The translations under genes were made by a program, and so were the position numbers. The notes beneath the pieces were generated by a model, which saw nothing but the letters and a program-made list of their open reading frames with translations, ran no database searches and was not told the DNA's origin. A stretch of 28,683 nt of DNA from positions 1 through 28,683 of the forward strand of contig JAEXZS010000012.1 in NCBI GenBank assembly GCA_023451375.1, in the 5' to 3' direction. The DNA comes from Pseudomonadota bacterium. Its GTDB lineage: Bacteria > Pseudomonadota > Alphaproteobacteria > Caulobacterales > Caulobacteraceae. Positions 1-9,223 of this stretch are shown piece by piece. The stretch's first letter is position 1, and each line of letters starts with the position of its first letter.

Positions 1-186
1 CCCCGCGGCCGTTCGGCTGCGCAACTTGATCAGCTCCGCCGCACGGCCGCTCCCGCCGGCGACGCAGATCGGCTATCAACCCCCTGGGCTCTCACAATGA
101 TCGAGGGACTGGCGGGGGGCACGTCACCTCGCCTACTGGCCGTGGTGATGAGCCGCACCGAAATTGAGGAGTTTCTCAACTGCTAA
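1..186 (+). CDS. 3' end of an unidentified protein (partial)
   Basis: Frame 1 is open from the first base to a TAA at 184-186, giving 61 residues that end ...MSRTEIEEFLNC. The start lies outside the window. I do not recognise the family. The tail has a mixed hydrophobic/charged character (…LLAVVMSRTEIEEFL…) that suits a globular C-terminus, and the frame fits GC-rich coding sequence, but 61 codons is short enough to be open by chance. The 242 bases after it (187-428) hold no gene I can support; they presumably carry the promoter of the following DUF1254 pair. Confidence 0.45.
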   Translation, partial: PRGRSAAQLDQLRRTAAPAGDADRLSTPWALTMIEGLAGGTSPRLLAVVMSRTEIEEFLNC

Positions 187-428
187 CCTTTCGGCTGAGC
201 ACCGTCCGTGCCGAGGGGGTTCTGCTTCCGGCTCCCGGATACCAAGCAGCAATGGATAGTCTCCGGGTTGTCGAGTTCGACGCGGATCACGTGACCACAA
301 GCGAGATCGGTCAGGGAGGCATTGGCCGCGGAAGTCTCCGGTGCGCGCCTCTTGTGCGTGGGGGTTTCACCTGACTGAACAGGCCGCAAACGAGGGCCAA
401 GGTGAGCGCCTGCCGAGGAGCGCCGCCG

Positions 429-1865
429 ATGACCCACGCCGATCCCTCCGCCGCTGCTGGCGGACGTGGCGCCCCGCCGGACAAGGGGGGAACCGGGACC
501 CGCATCGGACCGCTCGGTCTGAACGCCCAAGGTCTGCCGGACCAGCGAGCGATAGACCGGCTGTATGAGGAGCGCGATTTTCAGAGAGCCTGCCAAGCCT
601 ATCTGTGGGCATTGCCGCTCGTCGCCTATGGGCAGTGGCAGAACCAGCACGAGACGGTGTTCGGCGCAAAGGACGGCGACATCGTCCAATACGTCTCGGT
701 GCGCGACAAGCTCGGTCTTATCACCGCCAACGCGACCACGCCCTATGTGCTGGGCTTCGTGAACACACTGCGGACCGGGCCTTTGATGGTCGAGGTTCCG
801 GGCGGCGAAGTCGCGGGCGGATTCGGCGACTTCTGGGAGAAGTCGATCTCTGATTTCGGCCTGACGGGGCCGGACCGGGGCGAGGGCGGACGCTATCTGT
901 TGCTGGGTCCGGGTCAGACGGCGCCCGCAGGCGTCGAGTACGACCATGAAGCGCGCTCGCCGACCGTGAATGTCTTCCATGCCTTTCGCATCCTGACCAC
1001 GGATCCAGCCGAGGGTGAGCGGATCCTGCACGGCTACCAGATCTATCCGGCGAGCGAGGCGTCGAACTCACGGAAGACCCGCATTGTGACACCGGACGGC
1101 CGCCCCTGGAGCGGCGCCCAGCCGAAGGGCATGGCCTATTGGGAGCGGCTGAACGAGTACCTGCAGATCGAGCCGGTGAAGGCGGAGGATCGGCTGTTCA
1201 TGGCCATGCTCAAGCCACTGGGCCTCGAGAAGGGAAAGCCGTTCAAGCCGAGCGCGTCCCAGACGCGGGCGCTCGAAGACGGCGCGGAGATCGGGCAACT
1301 GATGGCGATCGCCAACTCGTTCGACAAGCGCTTCGAGACCGCCGCGTACGGCGGCCAGTGGGACCGGGCGGTGAATGTCTCGATGAGCCAGGAGGCGGAG
1401 TTCTATTCCCAGCTGGATGAGCGGGCGTCGTGGTTCTACGAGGCGGTGGGCCTGTCGGAGGGCATGACCACCCGCACCCCTGGCGAGGGACAGGTCTATC
1501 TCTCCAGCTATCGCGATGCGAAGGGCCGATGGTTCGATGGCGGCGGGACCTACCGCCTGCATGTGCCGCCGGACGTGCCGGCGGGTCAGTGGTGGTCGGT
1601 GGCGCTTTACGACATCGAGACGCGCTGCTTCATGGACACCCCGTACGACAAGGTGGAGGTCGGCTCCCGGACCGACCTGACGAAGAACGCCGACGGATCA
1701 GCGGATCTGGTGTTCGCGCCGGAGCCGCCGAACGACTCGCCCGAGAGCAACTGGATTCCGACCGTCCCGGGTCGCGCCTGGTTCACCTACTTTCGGCTCT
1801 ACGGGCCGCTGAAACCCTATTTCGACGCCAGTTGGAATCTGCCCGACATCGAGGCGGCGCGATGA
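429..1865 (+). CDS. DUF1254/DUF1214 domain protein (first of a tandem pair)
   Basis: A 478-residue protein. The N-terminal half carries the DUF1254 pattern (ACQAYLWALPLVAYG near 55-70, then NATTPYVLGF and a GFGDFWEKSISDFG stretch). The C-terminal half carries the DUF1214 pattern (GTYRLHVPPDVPAGQWWSVALYD, ESNWIPTVPG, then FRLYGPLKPYFD), the usual architecture of the family. Molecular function is unknown; members are often secreted, but the N-terminus here is Gly/Pro-rich with no signal peptide. I chose ATG 429 because GAGGAG lies 8 bases upstream; the frame also has GTG at 402. Its stop overlaps the next gene's possible ATG as ATGA, implying translational coupling. Domain assignment is confident; role is unknown. 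Confidence 0.85.
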   Translation: MTHADPSAAAGGRGAPPDKGGTGTRIGPLGLNAQGLPDQRAIDRLYEERDFQRACQAYLWALPLVAYGQWQNQHETVFGAKDGDIVQYVSVRDKLGLITANATTPYVLGFVNTLRTGPLMVEVPGGEVAGGFGDFWEKSISDFGLTGPDRGEGGRYLLLGPGQTAPAGVEYDHEARSPTVNVFHAFRILTTDPAEGERILHGYQIYPASEASNSRKTRIVTPDGRPWSGAQPKGMAYWERLNEYLQIEPVKAEDRLFMAMLKPLGLEKGKPFKPSASQTRALEDGAEIGQLMAIANSFDKRFETAAYGGQWDRAVNVSMSQEAEFYSQLDERASWFYEAVGLSEGMTTRTPGEGQVYLSSYRDAKGRWFDGGGTYRLHVPPDVPAGQWWSVALYDIETRCFMDTPYDKVEVGSRTDLTKNADGSADLVFAPEPPNDSPESNWIPTVPGRAWFTYFRLYGPLKPYFDASWNLPDIEAAR

Positions 1866-3202
1866 ACGATCCGATCCAGAGCCATTCCAGGGAGCGCCCG
1901 ATGGCCGACGCCGAAACCCCCGCGGCCTCGCCAGGAGAGGCGCGTGCAATCGCGTGCGAGGCGTATATCTACGCCTCTCCTATGCTCGACAACTATGAGA
2001 CCTGGCGCAAGCAGGCGGTCGATCCCAAAGCTCCGGAATACGTCGGCGGCTTCGGCAGGTTCCGCCACTACTCCGAACCCTCGACGCCGAAAAACCACGA
2101 CGTCGTCACGCCGAACAACGACACGCCCTACTCCTGGGCCTGGCTGGACCTGCGCGCGGAGCCTTGGGTGCTCAGCGTTCCAGACATACCGGCCGATCGC
2201 TACTACGTCAGTCAGTGGGTCGACCTGTTCACCTACAACTTCGCCTATGTCGGATCGCGCACGACCGGCAATGGGGCCGGCCACTACATGTTCGCCGGCC
2301 CGCGATGGGAAGGCGACACGCCCGCCGGCGTCGACAAGGTCTTTCGCGCCGAAACTGACATTGTCGGCACCTTGACGCGGACGCAGCTGGACGGACCGGA
2401 AGACGTGTCGGCGGTGCGCGCGGTGCAGGCGGGCTTGACCCTGCAGCCCCTCAGCGCCTTCCTCGGCAGACCGGCGCCGCCGCCCTCGCCGAAGATCGCC
2501 TTCCCGCCTTACGAAAAGGAACGCGCGCAGGGGCGTGATTTCATCGCCTATCTCAACTTCCTGCTTCAGTTCGCCGAACCCCCGGATCCCAGCGAAATCG
2601 ACCTGCGCAAGCGCTTCGAGAGCATCGGCGTCGGGCCGGGTTGGGTCTGGGACGTCTCGACGCTGGACCCGGCCCTGCTCAAGGCGATCGACGCCGGGAT
2701 CGAAGACGCCAAGGCCGCCATGGCCGCGAAGCTGGCGGTGACCGAGAGCTCCAACGGCCTGTTTGGGACCCGTCAGGACAACGGCAACGACTACATGATA
2801 CGGGCCGTGGCGGCGAACAAAGGCATGTACGGCAACTCGATCGACGAAGCCTGGTACGGCGGCTATGTGGGCGATGGCGCGGAGCCCGCCAGGATATACT
2901 TCGCGCCCGGCGAACTGCCGGAGGCGAAGTTCTTCTGGTCGATCACCCTCTACACCCTGCCGGATCGGTTCCTGTACGAGAACGCGATCGACCGCTACTC
3001 CATCGGAGACCGCACCAAGGGGCTGCAGGCTGACGCGGACGGGTCTCTGACCCTTTACGTCAGCCACCAGTCTCCTGGGCCCGATCTTGAGTCCAACTGG
3101 CTCCCCGCGCCTGTGGGCAAATACAGCTTGGTGGCGCGCATCTACGGCCCGTCGGAGGCGGCTAAGCGCGGCGAGTGGCGCCTCCCGCCGCTGCAGCATT
3201 GA
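1862..3202 (+). CDS. DUF1254/DUF1214 domain protein (second of a tandem pair)
   Basis: A 446-residue paralogue of the preceding protein. It has the DUF1254 signature (ACEAYIYASPMLDNYETW, VVTPNNDTPYSWAWLDLRAEP, DRYYVSQWVDLFTYNFAYVG) and the DUF1214 signature (KFFWSITLYTLPDRFLYEN, PDLESNWLPAPVGKYSLVARIYGP). There is no signal peptide, so it is probably cytosolic unless exported with a partner. Two starts are possible: ATG 1862, overlapping the upstream stop as ATGA, and ATG 1901, which has AGGGAG 6 bases upstream and removes 13 residues. The second has the better ribosome site; I give the longer form. The two genes look like an operon and could form a complex, but this is inference. Confidence 0.85.
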   Translation: MNDPIQSHSRERPMADAETPAASPGEARAIACEAYIYASPMLDNYETWRKQAVDPKAPEYVGGFGRFRHYSEPSTPKNHDVVTPNNDTPYSWAWLDLRAEPWVLSVPDIPADRYYVSQWVDLFTYNFAYVGSRTTGNGAGHYMFAGPRWEGDTPAGVDKVFRAETDIVGTLTRTQLDGPEDVSAVRAVQAGLTLQPLSAFLGRPAPPPSPKIAFPPYEKERAQGRDFIAYLNFLLQFAEPPDPSEIDLRKRFESIGVGPGWVWDVSTLDPALLKAIDAGIEDAKAAMAAKLAVTESSNGLFGTRQDNGNDYMIRAVAANKGMYGNSIDEAWYGGYVGDGAEPARIYFAPGELPEAKFFWSITLYTLPDRFLYENAIDRYSIGDRTKGLQADADGSLTLYVSHQSPGPDLESNWLPAPVGKYSLVARIYGPSEAAKRGEWRLPPLQH

Positions 3203-3206
3203 GCAT

Positions 3207-3234
3207 GGCCTGCAAGGATCAGGCCTCTAGGCCT
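3207..3234. terminator. Possible hairpin between convergent genes
   Basis: GGCCTG (3207-3212) pairs perfectly with CAGGCC (3220-3225) across a 7-base loop. An alternative stem AGGCC/GGCCT (3221-3225/3230-3234) overlaps the stop codon of the histidine kinase. The element lies in the 24-base gap between the convergent DUF1254 and kinase genes. There is no T-run on either side, so it is only a weak candidate for an intrinsic terminator. Confidence 0.3.
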
Positions 3235-6200
3235 CGATCATCTCATGCACCTTCACCGCCAGGTCGGCCATCGCGAAGGGCTTGGTCATCACCTCCATGC
3301 CCGGGGCCAGCAGGCCGTTGCCGACGGCGGCGTTCTCGGCGTAGCCCGTGATGAAGAGCACCTTCAGCTCCGGGCGAGTCTCGCGCGCCGCGTCGGCCAC
3401 CTGCCGACCGTTCATGCCGCCAAGCAGGCCGACGTCGGAGATCAGCAGGTCGATGCGCCGGTCTGAACGCAGAATGTCCAGCCCCGAGGGGCCGTCGGGC
3501 GCCTCGATCACCCGATAGCCGGCTTCGCCCAGCACCTCGGCGACCAGCATGCGAACCGTTTCCTCGTCGTCGATGATCAGGACGGTCTCGCCGTGGCCGC
3601 CTTCAGCCACGGCCTGTTCGAGGACCTCTTCTCCACCCCCGATCTCGCCCAAATAACGCGGCAGGTACAGGCACATGGTCGTGCCCTTGCCGACCTCGGA
3701 ATAGATACGCACCTGACCGCCCGACTGGCGCACGAAGCCGTGGATCATGGACAGGCCCAGCCCGGTGCCCTGTCCCATCGGCTTGGTGGTGAAGAAGGGA
3801 TCGAACACCTGAGCCTGTATCTCGGGGGTCATGCCTACCCCTGTGTCCGTCACGCATAGCGACACGTACTGACCCGGCGGCAGATCTCGGTCGCGCGACG
3901 CCCGGTCGTCCAGCCACTTGTTCGAGGTCTCGATGGTCAGCCGCCCGCCGTCAGGCGCCATCGCGTCGCGGGCGTTGATGCACAGGTTCAGAAGCGCGTT
4001 CTCCAGCTGGGACTGGTCCACCTTGGTCAACCACAGGCCGCCGGCGCCCACGACTTCCAACTCCACGTCGGGCCCGATGCTGCGCCGGATCAGGTCGTCC
4101 ATGCCGTGGATCAGGCGGTTCACGTCGGTCGGCTTCGGATCCAGGGTCTGGCGGCGTGAAAAGGCCAGCAGCCGCTGCGTCAGCGAGGCCGCCCGCTGAG
4201 CCGCGCCCTGGGCGGCGTCGATATAGCGCTCCATGCCGTTCAGCCGTCCCTCGGCGAGCCGCTTGGACAGGAGCTCCAGACTGCCGGAGATGCCGGCCAG
4301 CAGATTGTTGAAGTCGTGGGCGATGCCGCCGGTCAGCTGACCCACCGCCTCCATCTTCTGGCTCTGTCGCAGGCTCTCATGGGCGGCCTGAAGTTCATGG
4401 GTGCGGTCCTCTACCCGGGCTTCCAGCGTGGCGTTCAACTCACGCAGCTCCGCTTCCGTCACCCGCAGCGCGTCCTCGACCTCGCGGCGTTCGTCGATGT
4501 CGATGACGGAGCCGACATAGCCCAGGTACTCGCCGTTGGAGTCGAAACGCGGGCTTGCCGCGTCGATGGCCCAGCGATAGGTCCCGTCCGCCCGGCGCAG
4601 CCTGTATTCCAGAGTGAACGGTCGGCGCGCCGCGTTGGCGGCCAGGAAGATCTCCTCCGAGCGCGCCTTGTCCTCCGGATGTGTGGCGCCAAGCCAACCA
4701 AATCCTTCGGCTTCGGCTTCGCTCTGGCCGGTGAAGGCGTACCAGGTCCGGTTCAGATATATGCAGTAGCCGGACGGGTCGGTGACCCACATCATCATCG
4801 GCGTGTTGTCGGCGATGTTGCGGAAGCGCCCCTCGCTCTCGCGCAGCTCGGCCTCGGCGCGCACCCGCTCCACGTGGGCCCAGGACCGCTCGGTGACTTC
4901 GCGGACGGTCTCCAGTTCCTCCTCGGTCCAGACGTGCGGCCCCCGGTGATGCACGGCCATCAGGGCGGTCAGCCGGCCCTCCTTGACCAGGGGCATGCAG
5001 ATGGTCGCGCCGATGCCGATCGCCTGGAAGGTCGCAGCCTCCTCCGGGGGGATCTCCGTCAGGTTGTCGTTGATGATCAGGGGCCTCCGGGCGCCCAGTT
5101 CCTGAACCGCCAGCTTGCCGAAGTCGGCCAGGCTGTAGTGGCCGACGATGCTGGCCATGCCGGGCTCGGACCAGTCGCCGCGGATGGTGAAGCCGTCCTG
5201 GTCGGCGTCCATGTCGGCGTAGGCGCAATTGGCCACCTTCAGGTGCTGGGCGGTCATGCGCGTGGTGACGGCCAGGACCTCGTCCGCTCCGGTGACCTTG
5301 GCGACCTCGCCGTTCAGAGCGTCCAGGAAGCGCAGCCGCTCGGCGTTGCGGCGCAGGGCCACCGTGGCGCGGGCGCGCTCGGTGGCGGTGCGGACCCGTT
5401 CGGCCACCTCGCGCACCAGGGCGATGTCGCTGTCGGACCAGTGGCGGGGCGTGGCGTTGTTGACGAACAGCAGAGCGACGACCTTGCCTTGTTCGATGAG
5501 CGGCAGGTTGATCAGCGCCCTGGCGCTGATGCTGTCCAGGGCCGCGCCGCCGTCGGTGACACGGGGATCGGCGCCGCCGTCGTCGAACACGACCGCCTGG
5601 CCGCGCGCGAGATCCTCGATGTAGTCGCCGAACTCGCGGAAGTGGATCACGCCGGCGATGCTCTGAACGCCAGGCGCGTTGTAGTCTCGCTCGATGGTCA
5701 CCGTCTCGGCGTCGGTGTCCATCACGCCATAGCCGACACGGCTGACCTTCAGGGCCTCGGCCAGGATCCGCGCGGAGGCCTGGGCGATCTCGGCCGGGTC
5801 GGTCAGGTCCCTGATGGCGTCGTTCAGGTCCAGCAACACCTGTTGGCGCAGCTCCAGCGCCTTGCGGGCGGTGATGTCGTTGAACAGGATGGCCACCCGG
5901 CGGGCTTCGGGCCCGCCAAGACGCATCGCCTGCACATCGTACCAGCGGCCGAAGATGTCGGCCGGGTTCTCGAACCGGGCGGGCTCGCCGGTCAGCGCGA
6001 CCTGGCCGTAGAGGTCGAACCAGTGCTGCTCCAGGCCCGGAGCGATTTCGGACACCCACTTGCCGTCGGCGCCGAACAGGCCGGTCAGCCGCTCGAACGC
6101 GGCGTTGCCCTCCACGATCATGTAGTCGACCGGCCGCTGCTCGGCGTCGAACTTCATCTCGATGATGCACAGGCCCGTGGTGCTGTCGCCGAACAAGGTC

Positions 6201-7144
6201 CTGTAACGCTCCTCGCTCTCGCGCAGGGCGTCCATCATGCGGCGGCGCTCCGTCACGTCGAAGGTGACGCCGGAGAAGCGTTGCGCCTCGCCCTCGGCCG
6301 ACAGGGCGGCGCGGCCCTGGACCGTCACCCAGCGCACCTCGCCGTCAGGCTGGATCAGCCGGTACTCGGAGGTGAAGAGGTCGCCGGAGCGGAGCGCCTC
6401 TGCGATTTCGGCCTGCACGCGTTCGGCGTCCTCGGGGTGGATGGAGCCGAAGAACTGGGCGATCGGAGCGCCCGCGCGCGCCACTTCCGGGTCGACGCCG
6501 TACAGGCCGGCGAAGCGGTCGTCCGCCATGACGCGGTCGGCTGGAACATCCCAGTCCCAGGCGCCGATGCCGCCGCCGGCCGATAGCGCCATCTCGAGCC
6601 GTTCGGTGGCCGCGGCCCGCTGCCGTTCCGCCTCGACCCGTTGCGTCGTCTCCACGACGGTGGCGATGACGCCCGCCGGCCTGCCGTCGTCGCCTGGCAC
6701 GGACCAGTAGTCGAGGTCCATCCAGACCTGTTCAGGCCTGCCATGACGATACAGCGTCAGCTCCTGGTCCTTGTAGGACAAGGTTCCGCCGGCCAGACCG
6801 ACCTCCATCACGTTGTTGTTGAAGTCCGCCACCTCTGGCCAGCCCTCGCGGACGTTCGAGCCCAGGAGTTGGGGATGCCGTCCGCCGGCGAAGACCGAAT
6901 AGGCTTCGTTGTAGATCATCACCCCTTGGGGCCCCCACAGCATCACGATGGGGATGGGCGCGGCGAGCAACAGGCCAGTGGCGGTCTTCAGGCTCTGCGG
7001 CCATGTCTCGATCGGGCCGAGGGGGGTCGAGGTCCAGTCATGCTCCCGGATCAGGCGGGCCGTATCGCCCTTCACGGATGACAGAAAATCCTCGGGTCCC
7101 GAGCTCCTGGCGTCGTGGATGGCCTGCTCGTGCCGGTCTTTCAA
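3227..7144 (-). CDS. Soluble multi-PAS/GAF hybrid sensor histidine kinase
   Basis: A 1305-residue hybrid kinase with no membrane segment, so a cytoplasmic sensor. Approximate order: PAS 45-168, PAS 180-300 (WDWDV, PDGEVRWVTVQGRA), PAS-like 310-428, GAF 440-590, GAF 605-765, PAS 770-888 (HPEDKARSEEIF, RRADGTYRWAIDA), coiled coil 890-930, HisKA with phosphoacceptor His943 in IAHDFNN, HATPase with N-box NLCINARDAM (1053-1062), G1 DTGVGM and G2 GQGTGLGL, then a receiver domain 1186-1303 with Asp1192/1193, phosphoacceptor Asp1237, Thr1266 and Lys1288. All catalytic positions are present. The start is TTG 7144, preceded by GGGGGAG 7 bases upstream; no in-frame ATG lies near. No response regulator is adjacent, so the output partner is elsewhere. 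The signal is unknown; the PAS domains lack the LOV cysteine motif. Confidence 0.9.
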   Translation of the reverse strand: MKDRHEQAIHDARSSGPEDFLSSVKGDTARLIREHDWTSTPLGPIETWPQSLKTATGLLLAAPIPIVMLWGPQGVMIYNEAYSVFAGGRHPQLLGSNVREGWPEVADFNNNVMEVGLAGGTLSYKDQELTLYRHGRPEQVWMDLDYWSVPGDDGRPAGVIATVVETTQRVEAERQRAAATERLEMALSAGGGIGAWDWDVPADRVMADDRFAGLYGVDPEVARAGAPIAQFFGSIHPEDAERVQAEIAEALRSGDLFTSEYRLIQPDGEVRWVTVQGRAALSAEGEAQRFSGVTFDVTERRRMMDALRESEERYRTLFGDSTTGLCIIEMKFDAEQRPVDYMIVEGNAAFERLTGLFGADGKWVSEIAPGLEQHWFDLYGQVALTGEPARFENPADIFGRWYDVQAMRLGGPEARRVAILFNDITARKALELRQQVLLDLNDAIRDLTDPAEIAQASARILAEALKVSRVGYGVMDTDAETVTIERDYNAPGVQSIAGVIHFREFGDYIEDLARGQAVVFDDGGADPRVTDGGAALDSISARALINLPLIEQGKVVALLFVNNATPRHWSDSDIALVREVAERVRTATERARATVALRRNAERLRFLDALNGEVAKVTGADEVLAVTTRMTAQHLKVANCAYADMDADQDGFTIRGDWSEPGMASIVGHYSLADFGKLAVQELGARRPLIINDNLTEIPPEEAATFQAIGIGATICMPLVKEGRLTALMAVHHRGPHVWTEEELETVREVTERSWAHVERVRAEAELRESEGRFRNIADNTPMMMWVTDPSGYCIYLNRTWYAFTGQSEAEAEGFGWLGATHPEDKARSEEIFLAANAARRPFTLEYRLRRADGTYRWAIDAASPRFDSNGEYLGYVGSVIDIDERREVEDALRVTEAELRELNATLEARVEDRTHELQAAHESLRQSQKMEAVGQLTGGIAHDFNNLLAGISGSLELLSKRLAEGRLNGMERYIDAAQGAAQRAASLTQRLLAFSRRQTLDPKPTDVNRLIHGMDDLIRRSIGPDVELEVVGAGGLWLTKVDQSQLENALLNLCINARDAMAPDGGRLTIETSNKWLDDRASRDRDLPPGQYVSLCVTDTGVGMTPEIQAQVFDPFFTTKPMGQGTGLGLSMIHGFVRQSGGQVRIYSEVGKGTTMCLYLPRYLGEIGGGEEVLEQAVAEGGHGETVLIIDDEETVRMLVAEVLGEAGYRVIEAPDGPSGLDILRSDRRIDLLISDVGLLGGMNGRQVADAARETRPELKVLFITGYAENAAVGNGLLAPGMEVMTKPFAMADLAVKVHEMIEA

Positions 7145-7477
7145 AGGCTCGCTCCCCCGGCCATCCCAGATGGCGCGCGTCGTTCAACGCGGCTGGACGG
7201 CAAAGGCTTCACCGCAACCGCATCATCTCCCACGGACGCGATCCAAGCGCCTCCGCAACACCTTGCCTAGCGCCAGGGCGGGACAAGCGAATGTGCCCGA
7301 GAAACGAACATTCGCAAACCGCCGCCGTCGGAGCGGTTGCGGTGGTGTCGACCGAGGCGCATTGATGTCGGATCGAGGAGCGGAGCTGGTGATGCGTTTA
7401 TCTACTCTCCACACCCGCCTCGTCGTCTGGACCCCCATGGGCCGATCCGATCGGCCGTCGGCAGGCGAGATGCGCCC
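7145..7477. other. Divergent intergenic region between histidine kinase and amidohydrolase
   Basis: This 333-base gap separates two divergent genes, so it must hold both promoters. I see no convincing gene in it. The one clear structure is the inverted repeat at 7287-7315, described separately. I could not pick out trustworthy -35/-10 pairs. Confidence 0.6.
7287..7315. promoter_or_regulatory. Inverted repeat GCGAATGT-N13-ACATTCGC, possible operator
   Basis: GCGAATGT (7287-7294) and ACATTCGC (7308-7315) are perfect reverse complements, 8 bp each. Arm centres are 21 bp apart, about two helical turns, as expected for a dimeric regulator. It lies in the divergent promoter region between the kinase and the amidohydrolase, about 160 bases from either start, so it could control either or both. 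The operator role is inference. Confidence 0.4.
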
Positions 7478-9223
7478 GTGACCCGGATCTTCCCTGACGC
7501 CAGTCGCCGCAGCCTGCTCGCCGGCGCGGGGGCCGTGGCCGGCGGCGGCCTGCTCGGGGGGCGCGCCGCCCTGGCCCGAACCGCGTTCGCCCCTCCGGAC
7601 GTGATTTTCACCGGGGGCCCCATCCTGACGATGGAGGACGCCGCTCCGATGGCGGAGGCGGTGGCGGTGCGCGACGGCGTCATCGTCGCCGTGGGGCCGC
7701 TGGACGCCGTTCGGGCCGCCGTCGGCGGCAACGCCGAGACGGTGAACCTGGACGGCCGCACCTTGCTGCCCGGCTTCTTCGACCCGCACGGCCACGTCTC
7801 CATGGTCGGGTTGCAGGCGCGCTACGCCAACCTGCTGCCCGCGCCGGACGGTGGGGGCGACGACATTTCAGCCCTGCAACGCATCACCCGCGACTGGATG
7901 AATGCGCATGAAGCCTTGGTTCGCGATACCCAGCTGATCATAGGCTTCGGCTACGACGATTCACAGCTGAAGGAGCGGCGACACCCGATCGGCGCGGAAT
8001 TGGACGCCATTTCCGACACCGTGCCGATACTGTTCCTGCACCAATCCGGCCACATGGGGTCGGCCAACGGCGCGGCGCTCGCGGCCGCGGGGATCACCGC
8101 GGCGACGCCCGATCCCGACGGCGGCGTCTTCCGCCGCAAGGAAGGCTCGCGGCAACCCAACGGGGTCATGGAGGAAACGGCGCTCTTCACCGTCATGGGC
8201 GCGCTGTTCACCCGGCTGGACCTCCAGGCGAACCTCGAAATGATCCGCGAGGGCGCGCGCTTCTATTCCAGCTTCGGCTACACCACGGCCCAGGACGGTC
8301 GGTCCTCGATGGAGACCTGCCGTATGATCGCCATGCTCGCCGAGCGTGGCGAACTGCCGATCGACATCCTGTCCTTCCCCGACATCCTGACCTCGTCCGA
8401 GGCCATGACGACGCCGCTCTATCGCAAGGACTATGTCGGCAAGTACCGCATCGGCGGCGTCAAACTGACCCTGGACGGTTCGCCCCAGGCCAAGACCGCC
8501 TGGCTGTCACAGCCCTATCACATACCGCCCGAGGGCCAGCCCGCATCCTATCGCGGCTATCCCGCCGTCACCGAGCAGCAGGCCCTGGACGCCATCGACC
8601 TGGCTTTCAGGAACGATTGGCAGATCGAAGTTCACGCCAATGGCGACGCCGCCATCGACCTGTTGATCGGCGCCGTCCGCGAGGCGACTCACAGGCACGG
8701 CCCCAAGGACCGGCGGCCGGTCCTCATCCACGGTCAGACCACGCGGATGGATCAGCTGGACGACCTCAAGACGCTGGGCATCGTCCCATCCCTCTTCCCC
8801 ATGCACACCTTCTATTGGGGCGACTGGCACCGGGATTCCGTGTTGGGACCGCGCCGGGCGGAGACCATATCGCCATGTCGTTCCGCTTTGCGGCGCGGCC
8901 TGCGGTTCACCACCCATCACGACGCGCCGGTGGCCAATCCGGACTCCATGCGGGTCCTGTCCGCCACGGTGACCCGGCGCACCCGGTCCGGCGACATCCT
9001 CGGCCCCGACGAGTGCGTGCCCGTCGATATCGCCCTCAAGGCCATGACCCTGTGGGCGGCCTGGCAGCATTTCGAGGATCATCGGAAGGGCTCCCTGGCG
9101 GTCGGCAAGAGGGCCGACATGATCTTGCTCGACGACAACCCGCTGACCGTCGCTCACGACAGGCTGGCGGCGATCAAGGTCACGAACACCATCAAGGAAG
9201 GCCAGGAGGTGTGGCGCCGGTAG
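7478..9223 (+). CDS. Tat-exported amidohydrolase family 3 (YtcJ-like) protein
   Basis: A 581-residue metal-dependent amidohydrolase. Start GTG 7478 was chosen because it directly precedes a twin-arginine signal (SRRSLLAGAGAVAGGG, residues 9-24) followed by an Ala-rich cleavage region near ALA-RT, and AGGCGAG sits 8 bases upstream; the frame extends to 7337 but that extension looks like noise. The mature part has the entry strand (DVIFTGGPILTME), the metal-binding GFFDPHGH (His104, His106), the DGSPQAKTAWL segment typical of YtcJ-like enzymes, VHANGDAAI, IHGQTT, FTTHHDAPV and the C-terminal GKRADMILLDDNPL. Likely a periplasmic hydrolase of an amide or related bond; the substrate cannot be read from the sequence. 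Monocistronic, divergent from the kinase. Confidence 0.88.
   Translation: MTRIFPDASRRSLLAGAGAVAGGGLLGGRAALARTAFAPPDVIFTGGPILTMEDAAPMAEAVAVRDGVIVAVGPLDAVRAAVGGNAETVNLDGRTLLPGFFDPHGHVSMVGLQARYANLLPAPDGGGDDISALQRITRDWMNAHEALVRDTQLIIGFGYDDSQLKERRHPIGAELDAISDTVPILFLHQSGHMGSANGAALAAAGITAATPDPDGGVFRRKEGSRQPNGVMEETALFTVMGALFTRLDLQANLEMIREGARFYSSFGYTTAQDGRSSMETCRMIAMLAERGELPIDILSFPDILTSSEAMTTPLYRKDYVGKYRIGGVKLTLDGSPQAKTAWLSQPYHIPPEGQPASYRGYPAVTEQQALDAIDLAFRNDWQIEVHANGDAAIDLLIGAVREATHRHGPKDRRPVLIHGQTTRMDQLDDLKTLGIVPSLFPMHTFYWGDWHRDSVLGPRRAETISPCRSALRRGLRFTTHHDAPVANPDSMRVLSATVTRRTRSGDILGPDECVPVDIALKAMTLWAAWQHFEDHRKGSLAVGKRADMILLDDNPLTVAHDRLAAIKVTNTIKEGQEVWRR

Noticed and set aside
252..374. 40-residue plus-strand ORF in the region before the first DUF1254 gene
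   Set aside because: It has no good ribosome site, no recognisable feature and a length easily reached by chance.
183..1031. Minus-strand open frame across the upstream region and start of the first DUF1254 gene
   Set aside because: It overlaps the well-supported DUF1254 N-terminus and has no motif; the part upstream of 429 alone gives no protein-like sequence.
1817..3199. Minus-strand open frame of about 460 codons opposite the second DUF1254 gene
   Set aside because: It mirrors a gene with clear DUF1254/DUF1214 motifs; composition is Arg/Val/His-rich shadow sequence.
4316..6586. Long plus-strand open frame (about 756 codons) opposite the histidine kinase
   Set aside because: The minus strand encodes a protein with complete HisKA, HATPase, PAS, GAF and receiver motifs. 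The plus frame is Gly/Ala/Val/His-rich with no recognisable domain, a shadow typical of GC-rich genes.
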